Notes under the pieces: generated by a model
Database searches by the model: none
Told to the model about the DNA's origin: nothing
Seen by the model: only the letters and a program-made list of their open reading frames with translations
Position numbers and translations under genes: made by a program
Part shown: piece by piece, positions 1 to 10,724 of the stretch
Layout: every line of letters begins with the position of its first letter
Position numbering within the stretch: the first letter of the stretch is position 1
NCBI RefSeq assembly: GCF_030272615.1
Contig: NC_081408.1
Coordinates: forward strand, 763,541,173 to 763,605,172
Reading direction: 5' to 3'
DNA from: Cryptomeria japonica
Lineage: Eukaryota > Streptophyta > Pinopsida > Cupressales > Cupressaceae
DNA: 64,000 nt

Positions 1-600
1 AATGGGAGACAAATGGTTATGTTATGATTCTAAATGTTATAAAATATGACTAAGTGAAATGATAATGTGATGATAATGCAACGAAGGGGTAATGAACAAC
101 TGTACCTTAATGCAATGAAAAAGAATAATGAATGCATCTTAATTAATCCTAAAGGAAATATTTGTAAGATGAAATGGATGAGTATAAGAATATACATGAA
201 TATAATGATAGATAAATAAATGCATGCAACTAAAGGAATCTAGACAAATGTATGGTAAACAAGCTTAAATGATAATGAATGATTTTGAATGAGTTTTAAC
301 AAGACATCTAATTGTATCTAGATGACTAAATGAATGTACAATAATGGCTAATAATGGTAGCAAATGCAATAATGAAATATTTATACAAATGAATCAAAAT
401 GTCTTGATTTTGCAATGATGTAATGATGCTAATGCAAGTAAATGATAATGAACTAGATGTATTTTAAATGCAACTAAATGATATTAAATGTACTTAAATG
501 AAGATCTAAAAATGAATTTAATAAACCTATATGCAAATACATGATAATGAAATAGGTGCATTTTAAATGCAACTAAATGTAATGAAATGATGATGCTATG
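1..600. repeat. ATG/AATG-rich low-complexity DNA
   Basis: The stretch is dominated by irregular AATG, ATGATA and AAATG words with no credible reading frame. A local duplication is visible: attttaaatgcaactaaatg occurs at 461-480 and again at 560-579, an offset of 99 bases, with similar flanks. It looks like a decayed tandem or simple repeat. No gene is supported here. Confidence 0.5.
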
Positions 601-1932
601 TGTTCATGATAGATGAACGCAAGGTTGGTGAGAATTTGTAAGATGCCCTAATGATGTATCTGAGAAATCTATCGTGATTGTATCCAAGACCAAATAATTT
701 CTCATATTTAAACTTGTTCACACTTGGATACAAAACCATAAATATGAATAATGAATGATCAAATGGATGGGTGATATGCAACGAAATGCAATATAAACAG
801 ATGAGATGAAATGACGATCCATAGTGCTTTATTTTCATCATCGAGCATGGTAGTATCAATCTTGGACGAGGTAGTAGGAACCAAGTTTGGAGCATTGTAT
901 GTGCAAGAAAGCAGCATAAATAAATAAATAAATAAATAATATGGACCCTCCATAATGGTTCATGCTCATATGGTTGAGGTATACGCTGTAGTCAGCAAGC
1001 CATAGTGATCCATGGCTGTATTTCGCATAAGATCACTTAGCTTTCTGAACTTCCCACGTAGACACCATTAGTAAATACCCCAGAACTTCATTGGAATAAT
1101 TCATAGAAGATAAATGAACAATGCTTAGGAACCATCCCAACTACTCTAATCACTTGTGGATATCTCGGAGTAGCGTAGGAACCTGATATAAATGAATAAA
1201 CAACTAACAAATAGACCAAGTACTTGATAGCTTAAACAAAATTTTCTTGTCCAAGAAAATGTTATCATGTCTTTGTTTTGGTAAGGAAGGATGCATCCGT
1301 GTTAAGATAGTTTGTGTGGCGATTTTGATTGTTTGGTCGATTTGATAAGTGGTCATTGTTTTGAGTATTTCAAAATGTTTTTTTGGTATCTGCTTGGATG
1401 CGTATGTACAAAGGATTGTGTTGCCATGTTTTTGATTGATTTTTGATGTTTTTTGGATTTTGTGAGTGTTTTGGAATGTTTTTGGTATTTTGTGAGATAG
1501 TTTTCGAATGTAGAACTCAATAAATCACAAGTAATGCAGAATCCACTTCCATCAATAGGTTAAGGGCATTGCCCCCAGTTTAGACATGACTATGAAAAAG
1601 CTGGATGCAAGACGCATGAAGTACTACCCTTGATTGCAGATCAATAACAAGCCATGGTTTGAATGATGGATGAGTGGATGCAATGAATATGATCACAACA
1701 AGTCTGAAAGACAATGGAGTCATAGCCATTACGAGTGGCACCTTTTTTCTAGGTTTTTACCATCACACTTACCCAAGGTGCCACTGGAGTGGTTGTTCAC
1801 CATTTTTTGATGCATGATTTTTTTTCTTTACTATTTAGATTTTTATTTTTTTTTGTATTTTCTTTAGGACATTTATCTGAATGTTTTTGGTGTTTTTTTT
1901 TTTTTCTGATATGTATGGGAGCCTGATGCTCT
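601..1932. other. No gene seen; probable 3' flank of a gypsy element
   Basis: No convincing coding sequence. Read on the minus strand this lies downstream of the gypsy integrase end. It has T-rich tracts (1240-1500, 1800-1910) and an 11-bp perfect inverted repeat, AGTGGCACCTT at 1734-1744 and AAGGTGCCACT at 1775-1785, separated by 30 bases. I could not place a 3' LTR boundary. Confidence 0.35.
1734..1785. repeat. 11-bp perfect inverted repeat (possible hairpin)
   Basis: AGTGGCACCTT at 1734-1744 is the exact reverse complement of AAGGTGCCACT at 1775-1785, with a 30-base loop. It falls in what would be the 3' untranslated part of the minus-strand gypsy element. Function unknown; chance is not excluded. 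Confidence 0.4.
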
Positions 1933-1970
1933 GTACATCTTATGTATGAAATCATTTGAGGTGCATGTTG
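1933..1970 (-). pseudogene. Last codons of gypsy integrase, left of the solo LTR
   Basis: On the minus strand this short piece encodes an N-M-H-L-K-stop-F-H-T-stop pattern, the usual end of Tat-type gypsy polyproteins. It continues the frame that breaks off at 3107, so the solo LTR at 1971-3106 was inserted within about ten codons of the original stop. One in-frame stop is present. The first five bases of the duplicated target TGTTG are 1966-1970. Confidence 0.6.
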
Positions 1971-3106
1971 TGATGACTACTAAGAGGGGGGGTGAATTAG
2001 TATGCCAAAAATTACTGTAAGCAAACTCTTAAATAGTTTAGCAGATAATCGATGAATCAGATTCACTAATAAACTGGTTAAGATAAATGCAAACCAAATA
2101 GCAAACAAAGCATTCACCCACAAAAGAACAATCACCATAACACAAGATATTTGACGTGGAAACCCAAATGAGAAAAACCACGGTGAGTAGAAACTTACAA
2201 GTAACTATCTGCAAAATAGTAACCAGACCAGTTAAGGTCATACAATGTTCTTCACCAGAACAGATTCTGTTAGGAATCTAGATGTCTGTTAGGAGATAAG
2301 TCCTGTTAAAGACTACCCATTAGAGGATTTTAAGATCCACAGTTGTGAACCACCTTGTTAAAGGATTTACGAAGGCTTTGTTGAGCCTACCCGATTAAGG
2401 GCTTCAGACTTGTCGAAGTTGTGAGTAATCAACAAGTGAATGATCTAGATAATAGCACAATATGCTTAATTAGATCCTTGACCACTCCTTGTTAATGCAT
2501 TTCAGCATTACTTCAGTCTTCTATATATGCACACTCTATCTCTTCACATAGACCTAACCTTCTCTTCAATGATTGCACATAATAACCTTTTCTTCTCTAT
2601 CTCATATACAGAACCTAGACATGATGTCCTTATAAAGGAATCTGATTTCATGTCGGTCCAATAAGATTAGACTACAAGTTCCTAGGTATAGTGCATCTAG
2701 ATACATTTGGTAACACAACACAAAAACACCACCAAAGTGTCGGTGGATGATAACTCATCACACATTACAATAATACCAGTTGGTAACTCATCACAAATAT
2801 ATATTAGTTAATACAATATACCGATTACTGGTTGTCAAAAATGAAGACTGGAATATCGTAGTGTTCTGATAAAAAAATTGACTACCGCTCGGGTCCTTCG
2901 TTCTGCTTGAGATCCTCATACCGCTTGAGGTCTTCAGTCAATCTGTGACCGGTAAACCATCTTCTGCAGAATATTAATAGTCTAAAGACTACACATTCAA
3001 TGACATACAATACCGGTTGGAACAACTACCGGTTGAGCATAACTCATACATCAAGTAAGTGTGTGTCCATCAATGACAATCAAAAACATCATCAAAAATA
3101 CCAACA
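1971..3106 (-). mobile_element. Solo LTR, copia-like, with TSD TGTTG
   Basis: The segment starts TGATGACTAC and ends CCAACA (TG...CA) and is flanked by the same five bases TGTTG at 1966-1970 and 3107-3111. Read on the minus strand it begins TGTTGGTATTTTTG and ends in a C-run (plus-strand GAGGGGGGGTGAAT near 1985-1996), matching other LTRs in this window. It also carries the block around 2158-2190 with CCCAAATGAG and AACCACGGTG that recurs in the other LTRs. No internal coding DNA is present, so it is a solo LTR left by LTR-LTR recombination. It interrupts a gypsy integrase end. Confidence 0.85.
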
Positions 3107-3725
3107 TGTTGTTGATCAGATCTTCTAGCGGTTCTCCTTCTGAAGTGGCCAACTGATATGCCCCGGACCCAAATACAGTAGTGATAACATATGGACCTAG
3201 CCAGTTTGATTCAAACTTTCTCTGATGTTCTCTATTTGGTTGGTTACGAGGATTTTCCCTGAGAACAAGATCACCTACCTCAAATGTATGAGGTCTAACT
3301 TGATGATTATAGCTTCTGCTCATGCGCTGCTGATAGGATTTGAGGTGATTGTATGCAGCTTGTCATTTCTCATCAAGTAGTTCCAAGTCTTGAAGACAAG
3401 AGACTCGGTATGCTTCATCATCTATCAAATTAAGCAAAGGAAACCCATAGAGATGGTATCTCAACCTCAATAGGAAGGATGGCTTCTGCGCCATAGACCA
3501 GTGAGTAGGGAGTTGCTCCTATAGGGGTTCAAATGCTAGTTCGATAGGCCCATAGCGCTGGATTTTATTGAACGTGCCAATCATGACCGACATCATTGAT
3601 TGTCTTCTTGAGAATTCACAATATGTTTTTGTTTGATGCTTCGGTCTGACCATTTCCAAATTGAACGTCTGGTTCACCAAAAGATGCTCTGCAAAAAGGG
3701 ATGGATAGTTAGGATAAACAAACAC
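3107..3725 (-). pseudogene. Ty3/gypsy (Tat-like) integrase C-terminal remnant
   Basis: Minus-strand reading gives a gypsy integrase tail: an N-G-Q-T-E-A motif near 3650, then a VYGAEAILPIEVE block (about 3470-3500), then the C-terminal module with FEVGDLVLRENPRN and NWLGPYVI (3180-3300). The VYGxEAxLPIE signature suggests the Tat/Ogre side of Ty3/gypsy rather than a chromovirus. The frame is broken by at least one frameshift between 3350 and 3520 and by several stops. The catalytic core upstream of about 3690 is missing. It is split from its last codons by the solo LTR at 1971-3106. Non-functional relic. Confidence 0.8.
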
Positions 3726-3729
3726 AAGA

Positions 3730-5130
3730 CAAGAAATAAGAAACCAAATTGTTATATGTTAGTGTTAGAAATCACAAATTAAAGACTATCCTAAACAGGC
3801 ATACCAAGAGAGACACTATAAGAAAAATAGAGAATTTAATAAAGACAACAAATGCAACAAGGCATCTCCAAATGCCTTCCACCATGCTTCTAGCTCCTCC
3901 TCCCTTGTTCCTCTCCTCTCCAAGTTTCCAAATAAGTGTAGCTCTCAGCAACTTTTTGCACTATGGATGTCTTATGGAGATTCAAGATTGAAAAAATCTT
4001 TTAAACTATGTTATGCAAGTGTAAAAACAAGCTAAATATGATATGCTATGAAATGAACTAAGATTTATTTTAGTCCAAAATGAAAATAAGAGTGATTATG
4101 CTAAAATTCTCTCTCTAAAATTGACTATAAGTTAAATGCATACAAGTTTTCAAGATCAGGATTATGAAGAAATGAGCTCTATTTATAGGTAAAATGGAGC
4201 AATGGATGGTTGAGATTGAGTAATCTCAACAAGGGTTAGGATTGAAGGGTTTAAGATCCATGTGAGGACTTTCAACCCAATCCCAGGATGACAAGTGTCA
4301 ACATGAGATGGGTTGAGGGGAGAGGGAAGAAGCATTAAATGCTTGACATGACCTGAGGGTTAACTTGGGAGGTAGGGTTAATGTTGAGTTGAGTGAATAA
4401 ATTCATTATTCAAGGAATAATGCTTTTATGCAATGTATAAACTCTTGTGCAAGAGTTAGTGAGGATAACCATGGTCAAAGCAATAAATGCTTGAGGAGAC
4501 ACATGGGTTACATGAGGGTTGAGTTAGAGGTCAAAGTCTCTAACCATGGGTACAAGTGGATTTAACCATAAATGGTTATGTAAGAGCCATTAGTGGTTTG
4601 GAAGACTTTAGAGGTTAGATTGTTGAACACATAAAGCATTAAATGTTTTTCAAAGACTTTGAAGGCTTTGAGAAGTGAATCCAAGTTGCTTAGGAAAGTA
4701 ACAATATTTAGGGGATGGATTAGGCTAATTAGGAAGGGGTTAGAAGAGTCTAGAAGGGAATTTAGGATTGCAAGTGGGTTTGGTGGGTGAGGGAAAATAG
4801 GATTTTTATTAAAATAAAATTCATTTATTTCAACAAATAGGTGCAACTTGCATTTGTAGGAGAATGCAAGTTGGGGGGGGGGGATTTAATGATTTAAATA
4901 AATATTTTAATTATTTATTTAAAAGAGGAAAGGGGATTAAATTAAATAAATAGGATTTATTTATTTAATTGATTGTGAATTTGGTTTAATGAATTAATTA
5001 AAATAAATTGAATAATTTATTTAATTAATAGGAGAATGATTGAAGATGAATTAATTAAATGTTAATTTAATTAACTGTTGGCTAGTGGGTTTATTAATCG
5101 AATAAATAGCAAATATTCATTTAATTAAGA
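3730..5130 (-). mobile_element. LTR-like region of a gypsy element
   Basis: No coding sequence. The right part (4870-5120) is the alternating AATTAATT/AAATAAATA tract seen at the start of the TGTAGACACC-type LTRs of this window. The left part has a CTATTTATAGG TATA-like box near 4180 and a TCCTCCTCCC leader near 3895, in the same order as the clearer LTRs at 9754-10719 and about 36850-37862. Orientation is inferred from that resemblance. Boundaries and TSD could not be fixed. Confidence 0.45.
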
Positions 5131-5143
5131 TGGATTCATTTAT

Positions 5144-7930
5144 GTGACTACATGGAGTTACTCACAACTCCTTCTCGATAATGCAAAGGCTCATTTCAAG
5201 AGAATCAATGATGCCTTCCTCTTCCTTGTTATCATCAAACTCACAGGTGATACAGGATACAGAATAAGCCCTAAAGCAATGGCGATCATCCAAGAATGGG
5301 CATGTTGGTTCATCCAAAACCATCATTCTACATACATCAAGGTCAATGGTTTCACAGGGAACTCGATGCTATTTCCTTGATATTGCAATGACCATATCAT
5401 TTTGTTAGAGTATGTCAGGAAAATGCTCGGCCACCAATCCCTATTGTCATTAAAACACAAGGCAGGAATAGATTTCTCAGTTTCCATTGGATATTTTTCT
5501 TGTTCAAAAATTCAAGTAGAGCAGAAGCTCCAAGATCTAAATCTTAAATAATTTGATTACACAATGGAGTGTTATGATCCCTATGGAAAGCTCAAACAAA
5601 CCATGCCTAAGGCATATGAGGGGCACAAGCCTAGATTGGAGGACTTTTGGGCCAACCTCCAAGACAATTTTGAGGTGAGAGAAAAGAATTATTATAGACT
5701 GCCAATGCCACAGATCGGGGACTTTTAAATAGAAACCAGTCTCCCCAAAGAGCCGAGGGATGATGGAGAACTATTAGACTCCATATATAAAGAACAATAA
5801 ATTGACAAGAAGCCTCTCTCTCTTATAAGGTGGTCAGTGCAAGAAGATATATATATAGACCAAGTAACCCAAGCAGTTATAAATAGAACTAGACAATGGC
5901 TTAGTTTGAGGGTTAGGCCAAGTGCCTCAAAAGGGAAGAAGAAGGAATCCACCTCATGTGTGCCCCAATCAAGGGGTTATAAGGAGTATGCTCGCAAAAC
6001 AAGGTATAGTTCTTGGAAGAATACATCCACCGACTCAGATGAAGCGGCTGAGCCCGAAGAAAGTTTCGATGAGTTAATGAAGAAGCAAAGGTTCTTCTTG
6101 TGAGAACATCAATTGGACAAGATTCAGGAGAAGGCGCTCATGAGGGAGAAGAATAAGGGAAAACAGATGAAGGTTCACCCACTCAGCCTTCCTCGATAGC
6201 TGCAGTACATGCCCCAATTACTAATGCCCCTATGCCACCACCAGTTGATACAACCACAGTGCCTCCCAGGACATAGGCATTTAGGCCTACCACTAAAATT
6301 TTAATTGTCCGTAATATCAAAATAGACTTTGACCAGGAAGAGGAGCAACCTAGGGAACAACAACCACTTGGAGGGGAGAAAGAAAGAAATGAGGTTGAAT
6401 ATTTGTTGAATGAAAGATTAATTCTAACCTCTTAGGACCAAGAAGACCTCCTTAAAGATATAGTTGCTAGGCAAGGTATGGGAGAAACGGATAAGGAGGG
6501 AAGGAGATTTGGAGAAGAGGTCAGTAATAGGTTGAGAGAGTTGCACAAGAAACAACAGTTGAACGTTGATATTGCTCTCTAAACTTATCCGTCGTGCTAA
6601 ATTGCAACACCTCAAGGTCTTAAGAACACAGAGGTAGAAGAGAAAGATGAAGTAGAAGAACAGTCAGATGTGCACATTGTGACCACTGACATAGTGCCTC
6701 ACGAAGGTGATTAAGACAAGGATGTGCCACAATGGTTGGAGTTCACCTTCGAGAGAAAGAAGAGGAAAGTAGTGTTACCAAAGGTTACTCTACAACAGGC
6801 AATCATGGAGGAACCAAGGAAAGTTAAGAAGCCCAAGACTATACTTCATCTATCAAGAATATATTCTTGTGAGATGGTTGTGGACATAGCAGTTCCTCTG
6901 CAGGCAGAATGTCAAAGCTCCCCAAAGTACCAAGTGTCTCAAGTAAACCTGCGTAAGTAGATGAAGTGGGGGGAGTTAGATACTTTAGAACTAGCTACTA
7001 GTGTTGTCAGGGGTTGAATGGGGAAGGAATACACCTCCCATGCAAAGCTCAAAGCACAGCTGGAGCAGTACAAGCAGTTGTTGGTATAAATGAGCAAGCC
7101 TCTAGATTCTTTTTAGAGGTAAGATAGGTGGTTGCCACAACAAAATCATGGGCCCAGATAAATGCCTCAAGAATTAGACTATTTTTACAAGATACCATGA
7201 AGGAGTACAAGGAGGTAGTACAGGTAGGAGGAGCATTATCTTCTTTCTCTCAGCAATGCGAGCAAAAGATCAACATGTTCAGCAAACAGTTTTGATTATT
7301 AAGTAAGGTTTTGCACCTAGGTGAGGAAGTAATCATAGAAGAGGACCTTCTGGGTGGAGACAGTTGTAAGAATTTGTAGTCTTACACATACATTTTGGAG
7401 ATAAAGATGGAAATGCTTCAGCACTATGTGAAGGATGTAGCAGACATTCAAGTTTCACTCCTCAAGGTGGTATTAAAATATGAAGATTTTGTAAGACACT
7501 TGGAATTTTTGGGTTGGGGATAACCAATACAAGAATTATGGAAGAAGAGAAAGTACTTAGCCAATAGGATGCATATGAGGCCTAGCAGTTGGGACCTCGA
7601 GCTCATTTCACTGTCACATTGATGGATAGATATACTTATCTAATTACACAATGCCAAGAAGCAGTAGAAACAATAGGGGAGTTGGAAAAGAAAAGGAAGA
7701 ATGCAGAGGAAGTTTTGAAAAAGTATAAATTCAGAATTAAGCATGTTGTGGATCTTCTTACTGAGGTAGCTGCATCTATCATTAATAATTATAATTCCTA
7801 TAAAAATAAGTAGAAGATAAACATATAGTTACTTAAGATAGCAGGACTTTTGAAAGGAGTTTTTGACTTTCCCACTAGTACTCCAACTATGTCTCCAACT
7901 CGCATTCCAGTTTTGAGCTAAATTCTGCAT
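5144..7930 (+). pseudogene. Decayed coding region of unknown family, with a coiled-coil end
   Basis: I do not recognise this protein. Protein-like stretches run through the region on the plus strand: 5144-5380, 5566-5725 (ends in MPQIGDF), 5837-6103 (serine, acidic and basic residues), 6724-6960 (Lys/Arg-rich) and 7589-7813, a Glu/Lys-rich segment with heptad-like spacing that suggests a coiled coil. They are separated by stops and lie in at least two frames, so frameshifts have occurred. Composition (long hydrophilic region, coiled coil, no enzyme motif) fits an accessory or gag-like ORF of a plant LTR retrotransposon, but no zinc knuckle, protease or RT motif was found. A broken host gene is the alternative. 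Confidence 0.4.
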
Positions 7931-9379
7931 GACTACGAAAGCCTAGTTCGTACAACATGGTCTTCGTAGTTCTCACCTAACCTCTGTTTCATAGTAGGTA
8001 ACTAGATCTAGAGGCAGAAACTTGCGAGTTAACTGCGACTCATAGCTTTTGAGTTCTTAATTTAGATTAGGTTTATTTCCTAGAAAGTAGGGCAGAAAAC
8101 TCTACAAATTGAGGAGTTTGATTCATTTGTAAGGGTCCACAAATTGATAATTTGAGGCCCACTTAAAAATTTTAGATTATTTTGCAGATTGTTATGAACT
8201 TGAGTTATTTTTTTTATACATTCTTTGAAATTAATACAAGAAGCAGCTTATAGATTGTATGATCTATGCATATGTTCTACAAATTTGTTCTTTGTAATCT
8301 GGTAATGTCTATTATTTGAAATCAGCAACATGTTCTGATCTTCCATTTATTGCTTTATGACTCATGCTACGCACGTAAGTGGTGTATGAGAATTACTGTG
8401 ATAGGAAATATTGTGGTGATATTCTTTCAATAAGTTTGTAAGATTGTTGACTTTGCAGGTTTACTAGAGGTCCATTGTTGAATGTTGATTTGGATAATAT
8501 TTGATGATATTTGGATTGCAGGGTACTAATTAAGTAGTTCGTTAAGTTGTTATTGAATTAGTTTCATTGTTATTTTTCTTTTTTCCCTATCTCTTGCAAT
8601 TTATTTCCAAAAGAATCTTAAAATCATAAAATTACAAAAAAAAGGAAGTTAATTTATTAATGATTAGTGGGATTTAGTTTCAACCAGCAGGCCTTTTAAC
8701 AAGTACAACCGCATCAACCATTGGACTGCCCATCACCGTCGAGACCTGACTATAGAGACCTTGGGGTGATTAGTTCCCTAGAACTTATTACTTTTCAAGA
8801 GAGGTGGTGAGTGTTCATATTGATTACCTAACTGTCGGTGAGTGTGTCAAAAAAGTCATCAACACCCAGATCTGACCGTACTCACTTGGGTCGTTCCCCT
8901 CTCACCAATGCCTAAGCAAATGAAGAGGGCAAGCCCGCTAAGGGTAAAACATGCAAGAAAACAAGAAAAGTTTTGAGGGTCAGGATTTCTAATTGTCTAT
9001 GAAAACAAGAGAATACTCTCCTACCTCTACACTTTCCTCAAACACAAAAAGAAAGAGTTCTTTTAGCCCTAATTAAAATCTAGGTTCCTAGAATAAAAAA
9101 ATTAAGAAAAACACAATGTTTGGTCAGATTTCCTTAGGCAACCTGCAAAAAAGTGAATTAGTAGCTATGTTGTTTGAGCAATATGGTCTTTAGCAAGCGG
9201 GAACTTGGACTAACATTCTACAAAAACACTTGTTAGGCTGTCAAAAACATCAAAAACTCTTGATCCTGAAATACCCTAAAATTTGAGGTCCAAAACCCCT
9301 CACAAACATCCTGACAATATATATGGAATATAACTTAAATGTAATATTTCATATATAAAAACTCCTAAAAAAACTTTTT
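7931..9379. other. No gene seen
   Basis: AT-rich sequence with a T-rich stretch near 8205 and 8570 and an A-run near 8636. It could be the 3' untranslated part or LTR of the element carrying the preceding reading frame, but no TG...CA boundary with a TSD was found. Confidence 0.3.
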
Positions 9380-9666
9380 TATACGAGTAAACAGAAACAT
9401 AAACTCGTATGAGTTATTCTACAAGCTCATACGACAAATCCCAGATAACTATATGACAAAACACAAAAACTCGTACTATGTAAGACAAAAACTCGTACGA
9501 GTTTCAATAGAGAGGACAAAAAGTAGAAAGAAAAGAGTCAACACAATCGATATACATAAACTCGTACAAGTTTTCTCAGCTGCCCATACAATGAATCTCA
9601 AATGCCCATATGACAAAAGAAACAAAGTCATTCTATGTTAGATAGAAACTCATACGAGCTTTCGCG
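9380..9666. repeat. Cluster of ACTCGTACGAGT-type palindromes
   Basis: Six variants of one palindromic word lie within 290 bases: part of it at 9381-9389, aactcgtatgagtt 9402-9415, agctcatacga 9424-9434, aactcgtact 9468-9477, the perfect 14-mer aactcgtacgagtt 9490-9503, aactcgtacaagtt near 9559-9572, and aactcatacgagct 9647-9660. The units are unevenly spaced by tens of bases. The cluster lies beside an LTR primer-binding-site region (9732-9750), so it may belong to the leader of that element. Function unknown. Confidence 0.6.
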
Positions 9667-9731
9667 TTGAAGCGGAACCTGCAACAAAAAATCATAAAAA
9701 CTTGCAAAAAAAGGTTAAATTCGGGGACCTG

Positions 9732-9750
9732 AGTCCCACTAGGCGTGCCA
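9732..9750 (-). promoter_or_regulatory. Primer-binding-site-like sequence beside the LTR
   Basis: Minus-strand reading starts TGGCACGCCTAGTGGGAC three bases from the LTR edge at 9754. It has the layout of gypsy primer-binding sites of the TGGCGACTCC...GGGGA kind. The exact tRNA was not determined. Confidence 0.45.
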
Positions 9751-9753
9751 GAA

Positions 9754-10719
9754 TGAAGAGGGGAAAAATGTAGCAAGGTAGGATTAGATGGTTAGTATGC
9801 AAACAAAGCATTCAAACACATAAAAAACATATAAAACACATCAAACACAAAAAGACTATTTATACCTTGCTAATTTTGCCTTCTCCTTCGGATTGGACCT
9901 TCGGTGAAGTGAAGAATGTGCCCCTTCCTCACTTGAGTGGAATGGTCCTTGATGGGAATGTTGAATTCTCTCCAAGTGCTCAACAAGATAGGTTGGATTT
10001 GATAGGATTTTGGATGGATTTGAATTCGAAGGTTGAAGGAATAAGAGATAGGAGAAATGGGCAGCATGAGAATGCTATGAGAAGAAGTGGATCCTTTATG
10101 AGGAAATGATCATCCAACTTATAGATTGGAGGAGGCCAATGAAGGGCCAAGATTGATTTCCTTATGGATGGTTGAGATTTATTTGAGATAGAAGGCATGG
10201 ATCAAGGGCGCCTTGGGAAAATAAATAGGAATATAAATATCCTTGGGGAAAGGGGAGAGAAATTTGAATTTCAAAATGAGGAATTAAAAATTCTAAAATA
10301 AGGATGCATTGAGAGATTCAAAGAAATTTGAATTTCTTTTAGAGACTCAATGTTGATGTGACATGAGTGGGAATTAAAAATTGGAGAATAATGATAAGCA
10401 TGATTATGAGAGATTCTAGAAAGATTAATTAGGTTGAGTGGGATTAGGAAAAGGTGATTTGTAGGAATCACATGAATAGGTTAATTAATTAAAATTAATT
10501 AACTGAGGGGATTTAGAGGAAATAATTATTGGAGGGGACTTTAGAAGAATAGGGGAATTATTTATTTATTTGATAAATTAATTATTAGACAATATTACTG
10601 TGATAGAATTAATTGAATTAGATTTAATTAACACTGAGAAGAATAAGGATAACACAATTAAGTCAATTAATTATGTTGACAAACTTAAATTAATTAAATA
10701 TTAATTGTAGGTGTCTACA
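9754..10719 (-). mobile_element. Gypsy-type LTR (about 966 bp)
   Basis: The edges are TGAAGAGGGG on the left and GGTGTCTACA on the right, so on the minus strand it runs TGTAGACACC...CTCTTCA. A TATA-like CTATTTATAC lies near 9853 and a primer-binding-like site sits just left, which marks it as a 5' LTR of a minus-strand element. Its body (10130-10719) is clearly homologous to 37260-37862, sharing long blocks such as ccaatgaagggccaagattg and gaaatttgaatttc. No coding domain of the element was found to the left, so the internal region is lost or unrecognisable. Confidence 0.65.
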
Positions 10720-10724
10720 CATCC

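Noticed and set aside
9380-9666. CRISPR-like array
   Set aside because: Repeats are short, palindromic, unevenly spaced and degenerate, and the genome is eukaryotic.
9867-10471. Overlapping open frames on both strands at 9.87-10.47 kb
   Set aside because: They lie inside an LTR that is homologous to 36850-37862. The frames are not conserved between the two copies, so they are chance frames.
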